Below are positions 10,223 through 19,821 of a stretch of 22,923 bases of DNA, in pieces; the stretch's first letter is position 1; each line of letters starts with the position of its first letter. The position numbers were made by a program, and so were the translations under genes. The notes below the pieces were generated by a model, which saw only the letters and a program-made list of their open reading frames with translations, was not told where the DNA came from and did not search any database. The stretch comes from Fragilaria crotonensis (Eukaryota > Bacillariophyta > Fragilariophyceae > Fragilariales > Fragilariaceae), in assembly GCA_022925895.1 (NCBI GenBank), contig JAKSYS010000811.1, forward strand, positions 1 to 22,923. The letters are read 5' to 3'.

Positions 10223-12025
10223 ATGATGCCAACGTATTCCATCGCATTGCGTCGGTGCGCTGTCGTGGCTCGTCACAATGCCAGCCGTGTGGTTGAGTTG
10301 CAGCACAGCGATATCTGCACGCCACACCATGTCTCGCCAGTGAGCAACTGGCTGTTGAAAGAGACCCTTCTACATCAAGGCCGTCTTTCGTCAAAAGTTG
10401 GCCGATGAACGCGAGAATGCAATTCTCGGTGGAGGGGAGAAACGAATCAGAAAGCTTCATGATCGAGGATCGCTGACTGCTCGAGAGCGCTTGGAGCTCC
10501 TCTTTGATGAAGGAACATTTGCTGAACTTGATCAACTCAAAGCTCATAGATGCGTCGAGTTTGGAATGGACAAGCTTCACATCCCTGGAGATGGAATCGT
10601 CACTGGACATGGTCTTGTTGATGGAAAGCTTGTCTATGCTTTCAGCCAAGACTTCACCGTGTTCGGAGGTTCTCTCTCCGAAACTCACGCCCAGAAGATG
10701 ATGAAAGTTATGAATATGGCGATGCGAGTTGGAGCCCCGGTGATCGGGCTCAATGATTCGGGAGGCGCTCGCATTCAAGAGGGAGTGGATTCTTTAGGAG
10801 GTTATGCCGACGTCTTTCAAGCGAATGTTGATGCGTCTGGTGTCATACCACAAATCAGGTGAGTAAAAGTTGAATGCGATCTTGACCTTCTCCTTCGCAC
10901 ACTGCTAACCCAGATTCATCAACAGCGTCATCATGGGCCCTTGCGCTGGAGGCGCAGTTTACAGTCCAGCAATGACTGACTTTATTTTCATGGTTGATGA
11001 CACGTCGTATATGTTCGTCACTGGACCAGAAGTCGTCAAGACTGTCACCAACGAGGATGTCACCAAAGATGAACTAGGTGGATCATCTACTCATACGAGC
11101 AAGAGTGGTGTTGCGCACGACAGTTACCCCAACGACGTTGCAGCTCTACGAGCCATGCGGCGTCTTCTAAGTTTTCTTCCAAGCTCCAACGACAAGAGTA
11201 CGCTTCCAGTCAAGAAATGCACAGATCCTGCACATCGATTGGTCCCGGCTGTCGAGAGACTTGTTCCCGATGATCCCAACACCCCATACGATATGAAAGA
11301 TGTCATTCGTCAATGTGTCGATGATGGAGACATCTTTGAAATTCAGCCTGACATGGCTTCTAATATTGTGACTGCTTTCGCTCGGTTTGAAGGTCACACT
11401 GTTGGAGTTATTGGAAATAATCCTCTGACCTTGGCTGGGTGTCTGGATATTGGTGCCTCAACTAAGGCTGCTCGGTTCGTCCGGTTCTGTGATGCTTTCA
11501 ATATTCCGCTTGTCACGTTCGTTGACGTGCCTGGGTTTTTGCCGGGAACTGCTCAGGAGTACGGCGGAATCATTCGCCACGGTGCCAAGCTGCTATTTGC
11601 GTACGCCGAGGCCAACGTTCCCAAGGTGACAGTCATCACACGAAAGGCCTACGGCGGAGCCTATGACGTGATGTCCAGCAAGCATCTCCGCGGAGATGTC
11701 AACTATGCCTGGCCTGGCGCTGAGGTGGCAGTGATGGGAGCCAAGGGTGCAGTCGAGATTCTATTTAGAGGAAAGGTAAGCCTTCGAAGTGACGAGATGC
11801 TCGCGATAAACACAAGGCAGCTAACAGTTGAGACAGGACTTGGAAGAACACACTGCCGAATACACCAGCAGATTCGCAAATCCTCTCATTGCGGCGCAGC
11901 GAGGCTTCATCGATGACGTCATAGAACCGAAGGACACTAGGAGGTTGATCTGCAACGACCTTCGGGTTCTGCGCAACAAGAAGTTGGACAACATTCCTCG
12001 CAAGCACTCGAACATTCCTTTGTAG
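10223..12025 (+). CDS. PCCB: Propionyl-CoA carboxylase beta chain, mitochondrial
   Basis: Carboxyltransferase subunit of the biotin-dependent enzyme that turns propionyl-CoA into methylmalonyl-CoA in the mitochondrial matrix, used in odd-chain fatty acid and branched amino acid breakdown. The body matches the human beta chain closely and in order: [56 protein letters not shown], the oxyanion-hole region [64 protein letters not shown] and a C-terminal HSNIPL. Two introns, 10859-10925 (phase 2) and 11776-11836 (phase 0), restore the expected protein exactly. The N-terminal part runs through three frames: [20 protein letters not shown], then [20 protein letters not shown], then [18 protein letters not shown]. 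Both shifts equal one missing base, the second in a TT run near 10367. RYLHATP fits a mitochondrial presequence end. Methylcrotonyl-CoA carboxylase beta is less likely given these motifs. Probably a working gene. Confidence 0.96.
10859..10925 (+). other. PCCB intron 1 (67 nt)
   Basis: Donor ATCAG|GTGAGT at 10859 and acceptor CAACAG|CGTC ending at 10925. Splicing completes a Ser codon (AG|C) and gives [16 protein letters not shown], which matches the family at this point. Confidence 0.95.
11776..11836 (+). other. PCCB intron 2 (61 nt)
   Basis: Donor GGAAAG|GTAAGC at 11776 and acceptor GAGACAG|GACTTGG ending at 11836, phase 0. Splicing gives [22 protein letters not shown], in line with the C-terminal region of propionyl-CoA carboxylase beta chains. 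Confidence 0.93.
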
Positions 12026-12154
12026 ATTATTCACTAAAGTTTATGTTTTGTTTCAACATGTACGCGCCGCTTTGCTTCTCTTGACGAAGTTTTGTTGTTT
12101 CGACAGAATATCGAGTGCATTGAACCAGACAATGCATCTTGCAGAATGACAAAC

Positions 12155-12264
12155 TCAAAGAGGCTCCGACGTTGGCCCATCCTCTGGAGGCTCCGACGCT
12201 AGCCCACCTCTGGAGGCTCCAACGGCGGCCCTTCCGATTGTGGCTCTAACAGCGGTCCGTCAGA
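12155..12264 (-). repeat. 27-bp minisatellite at the C-terminal end of K+ channel 1
   Basis: On the minus strand a 27-bp unit encoding GPxxEPxxE/D is repeated about four times: GPLLEPQSE, GPPLEPPE, then, after the annotated stop and in the next frame, GLASEPPED and GPTSEPL. One unit is 26 rather than 27 bp, which throws the frame and creates the TAG at 12199-12201. With full-length units the frame would run to the TGA at 12155-12157. Confidence 0.8.
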
Positions 12265-14643
12265 TGCAGCCTTCAATGTCTCAAGGTACTCCAAAAGTTC
12301 TGTGGAATTCGATCGCTGGGCTTCGTCATGCAACGAGTTCCCCCACCGATCTTCAACTGTTAGGTCAACACCATGCTCCACCAGAACTCGCATTGCGGCG
12401 ACGTTGCCTTCCGCAGCAGCGATATGGACTGCAGTGCGTTTGTCATAGTCCGCGGCGTTCACATGGATCCCAGCCTTCAGTAGTCGCTTGAGAGTCATGA
12501 TATCTCGATCGTAGACAACTTGGCAGAGAGTCGACGCCGCAAGACCTTCACTCATGGCCAATTGTGCATCATGATCAAGTAACACCTCCATCGTTTCGTC
12601 ATGACCATTTTTCGTGGCTTCGTACAGCGCCGACGTCCCATGCATGTCAACAAGATCGGGATTCGCACCGTATTCCAAAAGTAATCTGACAGCGTCAGTG
12701 TTGCCTTTCATAGAGGCCACCATGAGCGCAGTTCGCATATCGTAATCAGCACCATTCGGATCAAAACCTTGATCACACATTAGGGCGATCAGGGACGTGT
12801 CGCCGCGTGCAGCGGCAAACAGGAAACGAGTAGTATTGTCATCTTTCTGCTTATCCATGTGGATTTTAATTAGATCATGCACAGCACTCAAAGCGGTTGC
12901 TGACTCTACACCCTCCACGGTGTGGAAAACTTCTTCTGAGTAACTGTCCGTCGAGCCGTCGTCCGAAGTGGAGAGGGATCCGGACAATTCTGAAGAGGAC
13001 CTCTGTACAGTAGACTTGTTTACCGCGGCCTCCACTTTCGCCAAAAGGTTCTGCAAGACCTTCCCCACACTGCCCGGATGATCTTCTGCGATCGAATTAT
13101 AAGTCGTCCTTGACATCGTCAACGTTTTGCACACAGTCTTCGTACGAACAGTTTCGACCTGCGGCGACTCAGTGAGGAAGCCGACTTCATTAATGAAATC
13201 ACCAGCATCCATACGCATCCCTTTACCAGTTCCGAACACGACGTCACTGTCGCCGATGCTCGATTCACCATGTCCACCTTCGTGTCTTTCTCCCACTGTG
13301 CGGTCGGCGGTCTTCGCAAGCGCGACGACACCTTCGACCAGCAAGTACAAATCGGAGCAAATCGAACCACGTTGCAGAAGCTCCTCGCCTGGACTAAATA
13401 TCTCCACAGTACATCCGGCCAAGAATGCATCAACAAATTGTTGCCTCGTGTTTTGCATCAGATTCGTCCGCAACAAGGAAGGCAGGTAAAGCCTGCGCAA
13501 GACCTTACGGCGCACTGCACTAGGAAACTGTTTGAGAACTTGCTCATCAGAGACTTCCCGATTCTTGAATTCTAACTTGAGCTGCGTTTTGAGACCCTTG
13601 TGCATCGCACGATCGAAGTTATTCAACGAGGAAAACTGGAGTAGAATCTGCATTGTGGATCGATATAAACCCGTTTTCTCGTCTTGCTTCACAATGAGCA
13701 AGGTCATCGAGCCAATAATCCAAGAAGTAATGATGATGTTGAGCAACATGTATATGATACCCCAGATTTTCTCGGCCGGGTTGACAGGGGAATAGTCACC
13801 GTATCCAACTGAAGCAAAGGTGACGATCGCCCAGTAGAGGGAAACCACATAACGTTGCGCAGCATTCATGCCCTCAACTTCGCTACCAATCCATGTGTTA
13901 TCTGGGTCGAAATTGGATTGACGAGCTATAAAGTAAAAGATACACGCAGATAAGTGGGACCATACCAAAGCTGCCGCAACATTCCTCACCAGTGTCAGCC
14001 AGATAAGCGAAACCTTGGAATTGTACTGAAGAATGTCAAACAGTTTCTTCACACGATGTAATCGCACCAGTTTAACCAACCCCAAGAGTGCCAAATACTG
14101 CGTAGTGGTATTGTCTTGACCAAGCTGACCTGCACACGCCAAAGCGATAGCATATAATGGAAACACTCCCAGAACATCAATCCAAAACATGCGATGTAAA
14201 TAGTTCTTGGCGATCGACTTTCGATCGTACACCACCGCATCTTCGTCATCTCGAAATGCAAGGAAGAAATTGATCACAATGTCAATAGTAAACACAGCAA
14301 GCAATAAGTATTCGATAATCGACGAATCGTCATCGTAGGGGTACAGTCCAGCGGTGGTGAAAGCTATCTGATAGGTCTCGGAAAAGAATGTCATAATGGC
14401 GCCGATGACAGTGAGGCTCCACCATACCTTGTAGCCCTTGTTCCAAGGAAAAATGACTCCTCTCACGTGTTCTTCCTCGATAATCCTTCTCGCAGAAGCG
14501 GTGGAAAGTCCAGCAGTAGTGGAGAGTGTCGTCGAGCGATCGAGTCTGCGAGGACGTCTCTCGGGCATTCGCAATTTTCCATTCAGATCAGTCGGAGTCC
14601 CCTGCTCCGAACCTTTCGCCACAATTTCTGTATTCTCCGTCAT
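12199..14643 (-). CDS. Voltage-gated K+ channel with cyclic-nucleotide-binding and ankyrin domains (channel 1)
   Basis: A six-transmembrane K+ channel of the plant AKT/KAT and animal HCN/EAG superfamily. From the ATG at 14643 (814 residues): S1 about 73-95, S2 and S3 to about 170, a weakly charged S4 (KLVRLHRVKKLF, 191-202), pore and selectivity filter at 275-283 (TFASVGYGD), S6 about 292-318, a C-linker, a cNMP-binding fold from about 401 (GCTVEIFSPGEELLQRG, NEVGFLTESPQVETVRTK), then about five ankyrin repeats (TRFLFAAARGD, RTALMVASMKGNTDAVRLLL, TSALYEATKNG, RTAVHIAAAEGN). The domain order matches plant inward rectifiers, but no KHA domain follows. The filter has Ser where the paralogue at 20485-22818 has Thr. 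It should sit in a plasma or organelle membrane. No intron. The C terminus ends in a minisatellite with a probable one-base slip. The 3' LTR of a retrotransposon lies about 200 bp upstream, in the same direction. Confidence 0.96.
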   Translation of the reverse strand: MTENTEIVAKGSEQGTPTDLNGKLRMPERRPRRLDRSTTLSTTAGLSTASARRIIEEEHVRGVIFPWNKGYKVWWSLTVIGAIMTFFSETYQIAFTTAGLYPYDDDSSIIEYLLLAVFTIDIVINFFLAFRDDEDAVVYDRKSIAKNYLHRMFWIDVLGVFPLYAIALACAGQLGQDNTTTQYLALLGLVKLVRLHRVKKLFDILQYNSKVSLIWLTLVRNVAAALVWSHLSACIFYFIARQSNFDPDNTWIGSEVEGMNAAQRYVVSLYWAIVTFASVGYGDYSPVNPAEKIWGIIYMLLNIIITSWIIGSMTLLIVKQDEKTGLYRSTMQILLQFSSLNNFDRAMHKGLKTQLKLEFKNREVSDEQVLKQFPSAVRRKVLRRLYLPSLLRTNLMQNTRQQFVDAFLAGCTVEIFSPGEELLQRGSICSDLYLLVEGVVALAKTADRTVGERHEGGHGESSIGDSDVVFGTGKGMRMDAGDFINEVGFLTESPQVETVRTKTVCKTLTMSRTTYNSIAEDHPGSVGKVLQNLLAKVEAAVNKSTVQRSSSELSGSLSTSDDGSTDSYSEEVFHTVEGVESATALSAVHDLIKIHMDKQKDDNTTRFLFAAARGDTSLIALMCDQGFDPNGADYDMRTALMVASMKGNTDAVRLLLEYGANPDLVDMHGTSALYEATKNGHDETMEVLLDHDAQLAMSEGLAASTLCQVVYDRDIMTLKRLLKAGIHVNAADYDKRTAVHIAAAEGNVAAMRVLVEHGVDLTVEDRWGNSLHDEAQRSNSTELLEYLETLKAASDGPLLEPQSEGPPLEPPEVG

Positions 14644-14839
14644 GTCTCTGCACACGTGCACAAAGATAATTGTTTCAGAGATATCTTTTGTCTACAAATC
14701 ACCGTCAGGATGTAATGTAATCACAATGATTCTGATGCATACGCTTATACGCCGAAGTGGCACGGAGGCCAATTGAAAGGGTCTTGTTCCTTGGTAATAT
14801 TCGAGTGCAGTCCGGAATCCGGAATAAAAGCAGCAGAAC
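14644..14839 (-). promoter_or_regulatory. Remaining upstream region of K+ channel 1
   Basis: Only about 196 bp separate the channel start from the retrotransposon LTR, so the original promoter is cut off beyond this point. It contains a direct repeat TCCGGAA-TCCGGAA (14811-14824). No TATA box is clear. Confidence 0.4.
14836..14839. repeat. Target site duplication (left) of the LTR retrotransposon
   Basis: GAAC at 14836-14839 directly before the LTR matches GAAC at 19822-19825 directly after the other LTR. With a different placement of the LTR end the match extends to CAGAAC (6 bp). Confidence 0.7.
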
Positions 14840-14983
14840 TGAGTAAAAGTAGACGTGCTAAGGGAGACGGTGCAACGATATGCTAGTAACGGGTATAGAT
14901 CATGGGATAGGTCAAGTTGTGAGATCGAGCTATTGTACCGCATACTGTACAGTCGTGTACCGTACAACGCATACAATAAATCA
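14840..14983 (-). repeat. 3' LTR of the Copia-type element
   Basis: A 144-bp sequence with TG...CA ends, identical base for base to 19678-19821; the identity runs over 148 bp if chance flanking matches are counted. In element orientation it starts TGATTTATTG and ends TTTTACTCA. A purine-rich stretch GAGGGGAC lies directly before it on the minus strand (14984-14991), as expected for the polypurine tract next to a 3' LTR. It contains four GTAC motifs within about 40 bp. Confidence 0.93.
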
Positions 14984-15141
14984 GTCCCCTCGAACTAATC
15001 AGACGAAGTCGGGCGAGTCGCTTAGTTCGTCGTAATATAGCCAGCGAGATGTAAGCAAAACATCGGATCAAAGTGATATTTAGTCGTCAAAAGACGATCA
15101 AGGTAACCCATAGAACCCTTCGAACCGCGATGAGGGGGTTA

Positions 15142-17920
15142 TCAACGATGATCGGCAAGGTCGTACAAGATCAATTCCACAAGGTGATCATACTTCTGTC
15201 CACCTGGGATAAACTTCATACTTATGTCCGCGGGGTTGTCGTGGATTGACACATGTCCAGTCAGACATTCACCCAGAGCTACCGCCTCGCGAATTGTATG
15301 ATTACGTACGGAATTGGACTTCTTTTTCAAAGTCGATTCGGGTCGTTGCGTGTTGTGTATCACATGTCCCCAAACAAATGAAGGAGGGACCGGATAGCTG
15401 TACACCCATCATTCGGAGCCTGTGGCGAAGACTGCAAAGAGTACCCATGAGTCGTTCAGATCAGCCAAAAGTCTGAAAGAACGCTTGCGTATGCCACATA
15501 TGTTGGTCGCGATTCCGTCACGTGGCCGCCGGCCACCAAGCAAGCTTTCCGTTGAAAGTCTTCCATCTGAATATCGAAAACAAGATGGTAGTGGATCTCC
15601 TAAAAGGGAGAAGGTTCCGAGTCGCCTTTCATTACCTGAAAAGGCTATTCGCACCTTAGTCATCTCTGTCCGAATGGCATCCGGCCATAAAGTGTTACCG
15701 TTCTCGCGGTCGATGCGGGTGCAATCTTCACACTTTTGGAACTTCGAGTCCAAATTTATGCATCCTCCACTTCTGGTTTCGGTGATTTATGGTCGCAATT
15801 ATCCAAGCGCGACGCTTTAATTGTGAACGGAACCCACCACGCGAAGCGGGTTTGCTCTTGATTCCTTCTTGAGCGATTGCGTAGTCAGCTAGGTTCACAT
15901 GAAATGCTTCCATATTTCCATTCGACATAGAGTTGCCAACCCTTCGTCGTTTCGCGATGATGCCAATTCAATCCTTGCTGGACGAGCATATCTGCAAGTT
16001 AGACCGCAGAACCGTCTTCTTCATGATGAACAATCCCCTTCTGCAGGAGAAATCGATTGCCCTCTGTGTCGCACATCGTATAAATCTTCTGCATGATCAC
16101 ATTGGCCGATAGTTCTGCCGTTTGGCCGTCGGCGAACTCAACATTATAAGTTTGAATGTCCAAGCAGGATCGGATTGTGGTTCGCCCTTCTGACAGGACT
16201 TCCATCAAGCAAGTGCAACCTTTGCACTCAATATCTTATCGCCGTTTGGCAGAGTCACCTCGGCCCCAATAGACTGATCGAACGTGTCAGCATCAGGCTC
16301 ATCATCGGCGTCAGGAACTCAAGGCAATTTGTATTCGTCCCCCTAGAACCGAGTTTGCCTTCTCCGTAAAGTCCTCGAACTTTGTTTCTTCATCGACTCG
16401 TCCGCCAATTCGTCTGGCGTCAACGAGCGAACAGTCGAACAATAAACCGTTTGGCCATTCCGCTTAAGGACTTTCCTTGTCACAGCGGGACCTATCTGGA
16501 TAGCAGGGCCCAAATCGTGGCCCAACACCATCGATGCACTCGAACAGCGCAAATGGTGGTACGACAGCAGTTTAGCCGCTAACAACGGCCTCACCCGTCA
16601 AATTTATAAATGTCGTGCGCGGTTAGAGATCTAACATATGCCTCTCATTCCCAGGCAATCACCCCAAAGGCGCTTGGGCGTACCGGTTCGAATCGTTTGC
16701 CTCCCGACACCCGACACCCTCTTCAATTGTCTGATTGCGACCTCCGCAGTTTTCGACCACGGCGTGTGTGGCTCCGTGGTCCGTTTTCGTCATGGGGTAC
16801 ACAGTACGCACGACACAGCCATCAGACGTTGTAAATACTTGTGTATATTTATAATTCCTTCGCGAATTAGTATTCAATATCAGAGTGTCGGTGAAGCAAT
16901 CAGGAGATGTGAAAGACGACGGTACCGTAGCTGATAGACGTTAGTGCAGAACCGACGTGACAGCATCGGATGCAGTACAGTGGTGCATAGTATGCCAGCA
17001 CATTGACGAGTCATCATGTATACAGCATACGCTTCGCAGTTTGCATGTCAATTTCCCAATTCCTTGCCAACTAGAGTTGAGGACCAAATGGCTTTCCGGC
17101 GAGCAACGACCGGAGCGATGCAGTCGCACGGGTAAAGGAATGATCTCGAGCGTCTGCGAAGTAGTCGATAGAGGAATAGTCGCCTGGACGGTGGCGGTGC
17201 TTTGATTCGGTCCCCTGTTTCCGAGCGAGCATAGTCGCCTGGACGGTGGCGGTGCTCCGATTCGGTCCCCTGTTTCCGAGCGACCGAGCGATTACATGTT
17301 GGAAACCGAGCATAGTCGCCTGGACGGTGGCGGTGCTCCGATTCGGTCCCCTGTTTCCGACAGGTATTTCGTGAGCGCAGCTTCCTCGTCGGTGAAAGCT
17401 TTGTCATAGGGTCTCACGGAGAGCCTCCTCGCCCGTGAGCGTGACATGAGGGAGCTCTCATATGCTTCGATGGGCGACTGCCGAGGCCGAAAGGTCAAGG
17501 TGACACCACGGACCGAGAGCGGAGGCACGTACGGGGCGGAGGTGTCGTCAGCGGTGGGAATCACCAACAAGCGTGTCAGGTCATTGACAGTTTCGGTTAA
17601 GAAACGAGGAATGTTTTTTTAAATCATAACATCATTCGGTGCGATATCAGGGATATGGATCGCCTGATGGACCATGAGACGAAAATACTGTTTCATCGCT
17701 TACGAAATCATTGAACGCGAGCGCCGCCGAAACAGTGAAAGATCCGTGGCGACAGGACCTGATTGGTTGTAACCCGACACGTTTTCTGACGATCGTAGTC
17801 ACGGACTACTAAACAATTACTGCCTACTACGGCACAGTGGTCGGCTTGGGAGTCGTGATCGGATGCAGATTCATGGACAACCGACTTGTCGAGCAATCCC
17901 AATGGTCGAATGGCGGCCAA
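15142..17920 (-). pseudogene. pol: Copia pol remnants: protease, integrase, RT and RNase H fragments
   Basis: Pieces in several frames, right to left. Protease around 17920-17708, with DSQADHCAVVGSNC (the DSxAD active-site type of diatom Copia elements). A linker at 17570-17292 (APYVPPLSVRGVTLTFRP). An integrase core start at 16877-16659 (YKYTQVFTTSDG...RTVYPM). The region after integrase at 16594-16343 (GHDLGPAIQIGPAVTRKVLK, RSLTPDELADE) and 16208-15999 (YNVEFADGQTAELSANVI). The RT N-terminal part near 15753-15500 (RENGNTLWPDAIRTEM, RKACLVAGGH). Then, within about 100 bp, the RNase H end (LRMMGV near 15416, VIHNTQRPESTLKKKSNS, DNPADISMKFIPGG) to the TGA at 15142. The catalytic YVDD region of RT is absent, and the integrase stretch is too short for a full DDE core. 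Not functional as read. Confidence 0.88.
17176..17360 (-). repeat. Three direct 49-bp repeats inside the pol remnant
   Basis: Near-identical 49-bp units at 17176-17224, 17231-17279 and 17312-17360, each starting ATAGTCGCC and ending GTTTCCGA on the plus strand, separated by 6 and 32 bp. On the minus strand the unit reads SETGDRIGAPPPSRR in the element frame, so a piece of the protease-integrase linker has been amplified. Unequal spacers and coding origin argue against a CRISPR array. Confidence 0.9.
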
Positions 17921-18183
17921 GCGTGCGCAGCGTCACTTCTTGGGCTCGTCGTTAGAGACTTTCTTCTGGCGCGGGAGCGCCGCGTTCATGCTGCGATTGC
18001 TGGCGCCATTTCGCACTCGTTGCGGGCTCATCGGCCGACGTGCCGGAGTCCTTGAAAAGAGAGTGCTGTCATCATCTGCAACCGAGGTCTTCTTCAGTTG
18101 CATCGCCGATTGCGACATCTGGCAGTTGACGGCACGTCGCTCTCTTGGCGCTTCATTATCATATACTATCATTCGCGCCACAC

Positions 18184-19184
18184 TTAAGGCGCTTGGAAGC
18201 AAGATCCTTTCTTCGAAGTCTGGCGAATGTAGTCCTGGTGCAGAGTTACGCATGCTTCAAAATTGGAGCGCAACATTTCCACAGACGTAATGCGTGTTTT
18301 GACGGCATCAAAGTTGTCGGTTTTGATACCATCAACAAGAGAGGTGTCGAACCTTCGAACGTGGATCGATACCCACATGTCCGTGCTCTATCAAGCCTTC
18401 CAACACCAAGTGCTGCTGCTTGTGCACATATTTGTCGAAATTTGAGCGACGCTGCTCGCTGTGGTAGACTGTATACTCCAGCTTGTCTTCGGCCATCGTG
18501 GCCATGCTGTCGACATGCTGCGGGCCCAAGTAATGGCTGTAGAAGCTTTGATAGCTAGGCCATCCTACCATCTCCGGTTTCCGCGCTGGTTTGTCATTCG
18601 TCCAGGCACGGTCTTTGCGAGTGATGCGCAAGATTATGTCCAATACCTTCTCGCGATTGACAGGTAGCTAGACAGGATTTGCCGTCGCGATCATTCCATC
18701 CTGCTGCACTGTTGGGAAGATCTCCTCATCGGGCGCAATCACCTCAGTGTCACATATGACGTATGCTAGCGGGACGTTTTTTTCAAGCACCGAGCGTAGG
18801 TACTTGTCGATGGCTTTTATCGTTTTCGGCCAGTCCTTCAAGTTGATGATGGGCAAGTCATCAGGATACTTGTGGTGGATTCGAACTCACGATATTCGCA
18901 AATGCTGCAAATGTTGTCGAGCGTAACGTTTGCGATGACCACTGTACAACTCCGAGGCACCTGCCTGATGGCGAAGGTAGAACGCTTCTGGATCTGCGCG
19001 GATCCAGCGGTGGCCCCGTTGCGTGGAGGAATCGTTCCTCAGGGCAACTTTTGATCTTGTCATCAGACTGGACTCTGATCTCCACTAGGGAGTTAATGCC
19101 CTGGTCCTCGACAAGGACTCGAGCAGCCTGTTCAGAGAACCCGATACGGCCCAGCATAGCCGTGCGCATTACAGGGATATCCAT
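18184..19184 (-). pseudogene. gag: Copia gag remnant
   Basis: From the ATG at 19184: MDIPVMRTAMLGRIGFSEQA followed by ARVLVEDQGINSLVEIRVQS, typical of the start of diatom CoDi Gag as I know it. It continues in other frames with TLDNICSICEYREFE, INLKDWPKTIKAIDKYLRS, VPLAYVICDTEV, YHSEQRRSNFDKYVHKQQ, LVLEGLIEHGHVGIDPRSKV and FDAVKTRITSVEMLRSNFEA. The order is right but at least four frame changes interrupt it. It probably bound and packaged element RNA in its intact form. No zinc knuckle is recognisable downstream. Confidence 0.87.
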
Positions 19185-19677
19185 GTCAGCATAGAACTCA
19201 AAACCGGGAGAAAACCGAAAGAGCGATCAAGGACCCTCCCTGAAGTTCCGGGGTCAATCCCTGTTGGATGCGTTCAACGGAGATCACGTATTACGCCAGT
19301 GCGAGTATAATCATTCGTACTGTATAATATATACTCTTGCCTAACGGGCGATGTATGAATCTTTCATCCGCGATGGTACGGATCGAAGGATGGATGTGAT
19401 CAATCCATCAATCAGTTGTCAAGATCGGTTCGACAAATTGAATGGGGATCAGATAATCACCTCATTCCGATTCAGGCCACATGCACCATCTCGCATGTTA
19501 TGGTTCACTGGTTTCAACGGGTAATTTTATGGCAGTTCAACGCATGCCTGGGCACAGCTGACAAGTCACTCGACGCGAGCGAAGGGAGCAGCCTATTCAC
19601 TTCAGAGCATGTACATTGCCATCAGACTTGACAGATAACATCGTTCGTCATCATCCAGAGCGTTGGGTCTGATAAAC
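19185..19677 (-). other. 5' untranslated leader of the retrotransposon
   Basis: About 490 bp between the 5' LTR and the gag ATG, without a coding signal. Its first bases on the minus strand, GTTTATCAGACCC, sit where the tRNA primer-binding site should be. The TATCAGA core resembles the initiator-Met-type site common in Copia elements, but the match is only partial. Confidence 0.5.
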
Positions 19678-19821
19678 TGAGTAAAAGTAGACGTGCTAAG
19701 GGAGACGGTGCAACGATATGCTAGTAACGGGTATAGATCATGGGATAGGTCAAGTTGTGAGATCGAGCTATTGTACCGCATACTGTACAGTCGTGTACCG
19801 TACAACGCATACAATAAATCA
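19678..19821 (-). repeat. 5' LTR of the Copia-type element
   Basis: Identical to 14840-14983. As the 5' LTR in minus orientation it should carry the element promoter. It is followed on the right by the target duplication GAAC (19822-19825). Confidence 0.93.

Larger units (their letters stand above)
14840..19821 (-). mobile_element. Ty1/Copia LTR retrotransposon of diatom CoDi type, internally deleted
   Basis: About 5 kb bounded by two identical 144-bp LTRs with TG...CA ends and a 4-6 bp target duplication. Orientation is minus: Gag lies at the right, RNase H at the left, a polypurine tract abuts the left LTR, and TTTATCAGACC follows the right LTR, where a primer-binding site is expected. Order Gag, protease, integrase, RT/RNase H is the Copia order. 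The coding part is broken into many frames, the integrase core is short, and most of the RT palm and RNase H are missing. Identical LTRs imply a recent insertion, so the element was probably moved by proteins of another copy. It sits between the two K+ channel paralogues. Confidence 0.93.

Noticed and set aside
12199..14643. HCN or cyclic-nucleotide-gated cation channel identity for channel 1
   Set aside because: The GYGD filter together with C-terminal ankyrin repeats and the plant-like ESPQVETVRTK segment fits plant-type K+ channels better. An HCN-like function cannot be fully excluded from sequence.
15422..15820. 132-residue plus-strand open frame inside the retrotransposon, at first taken for a captured host gene
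   Set aside because: The minus strand of the same bases encodes recognisable Copia RT and RNase H pieces (RENGNTLW, RKACLVAGGH, LRMMGV), so the plus frame is a shadow.
17176..17360. Direct repeats with spacers resembling a short CRISPR array
   Set aside because: Only three units, spacers of 6 and 32 bp, and the units are coding sequence of a retrotransposon in a eukaryote.
18868..18895. TTCGAA-containing segment like a tRNA T-arm on the minus strand
   Set aside because: The 5-bp stem does not pair and there is no acceptor or anticodon arm. The bases encode a Gag segment (YREFE).
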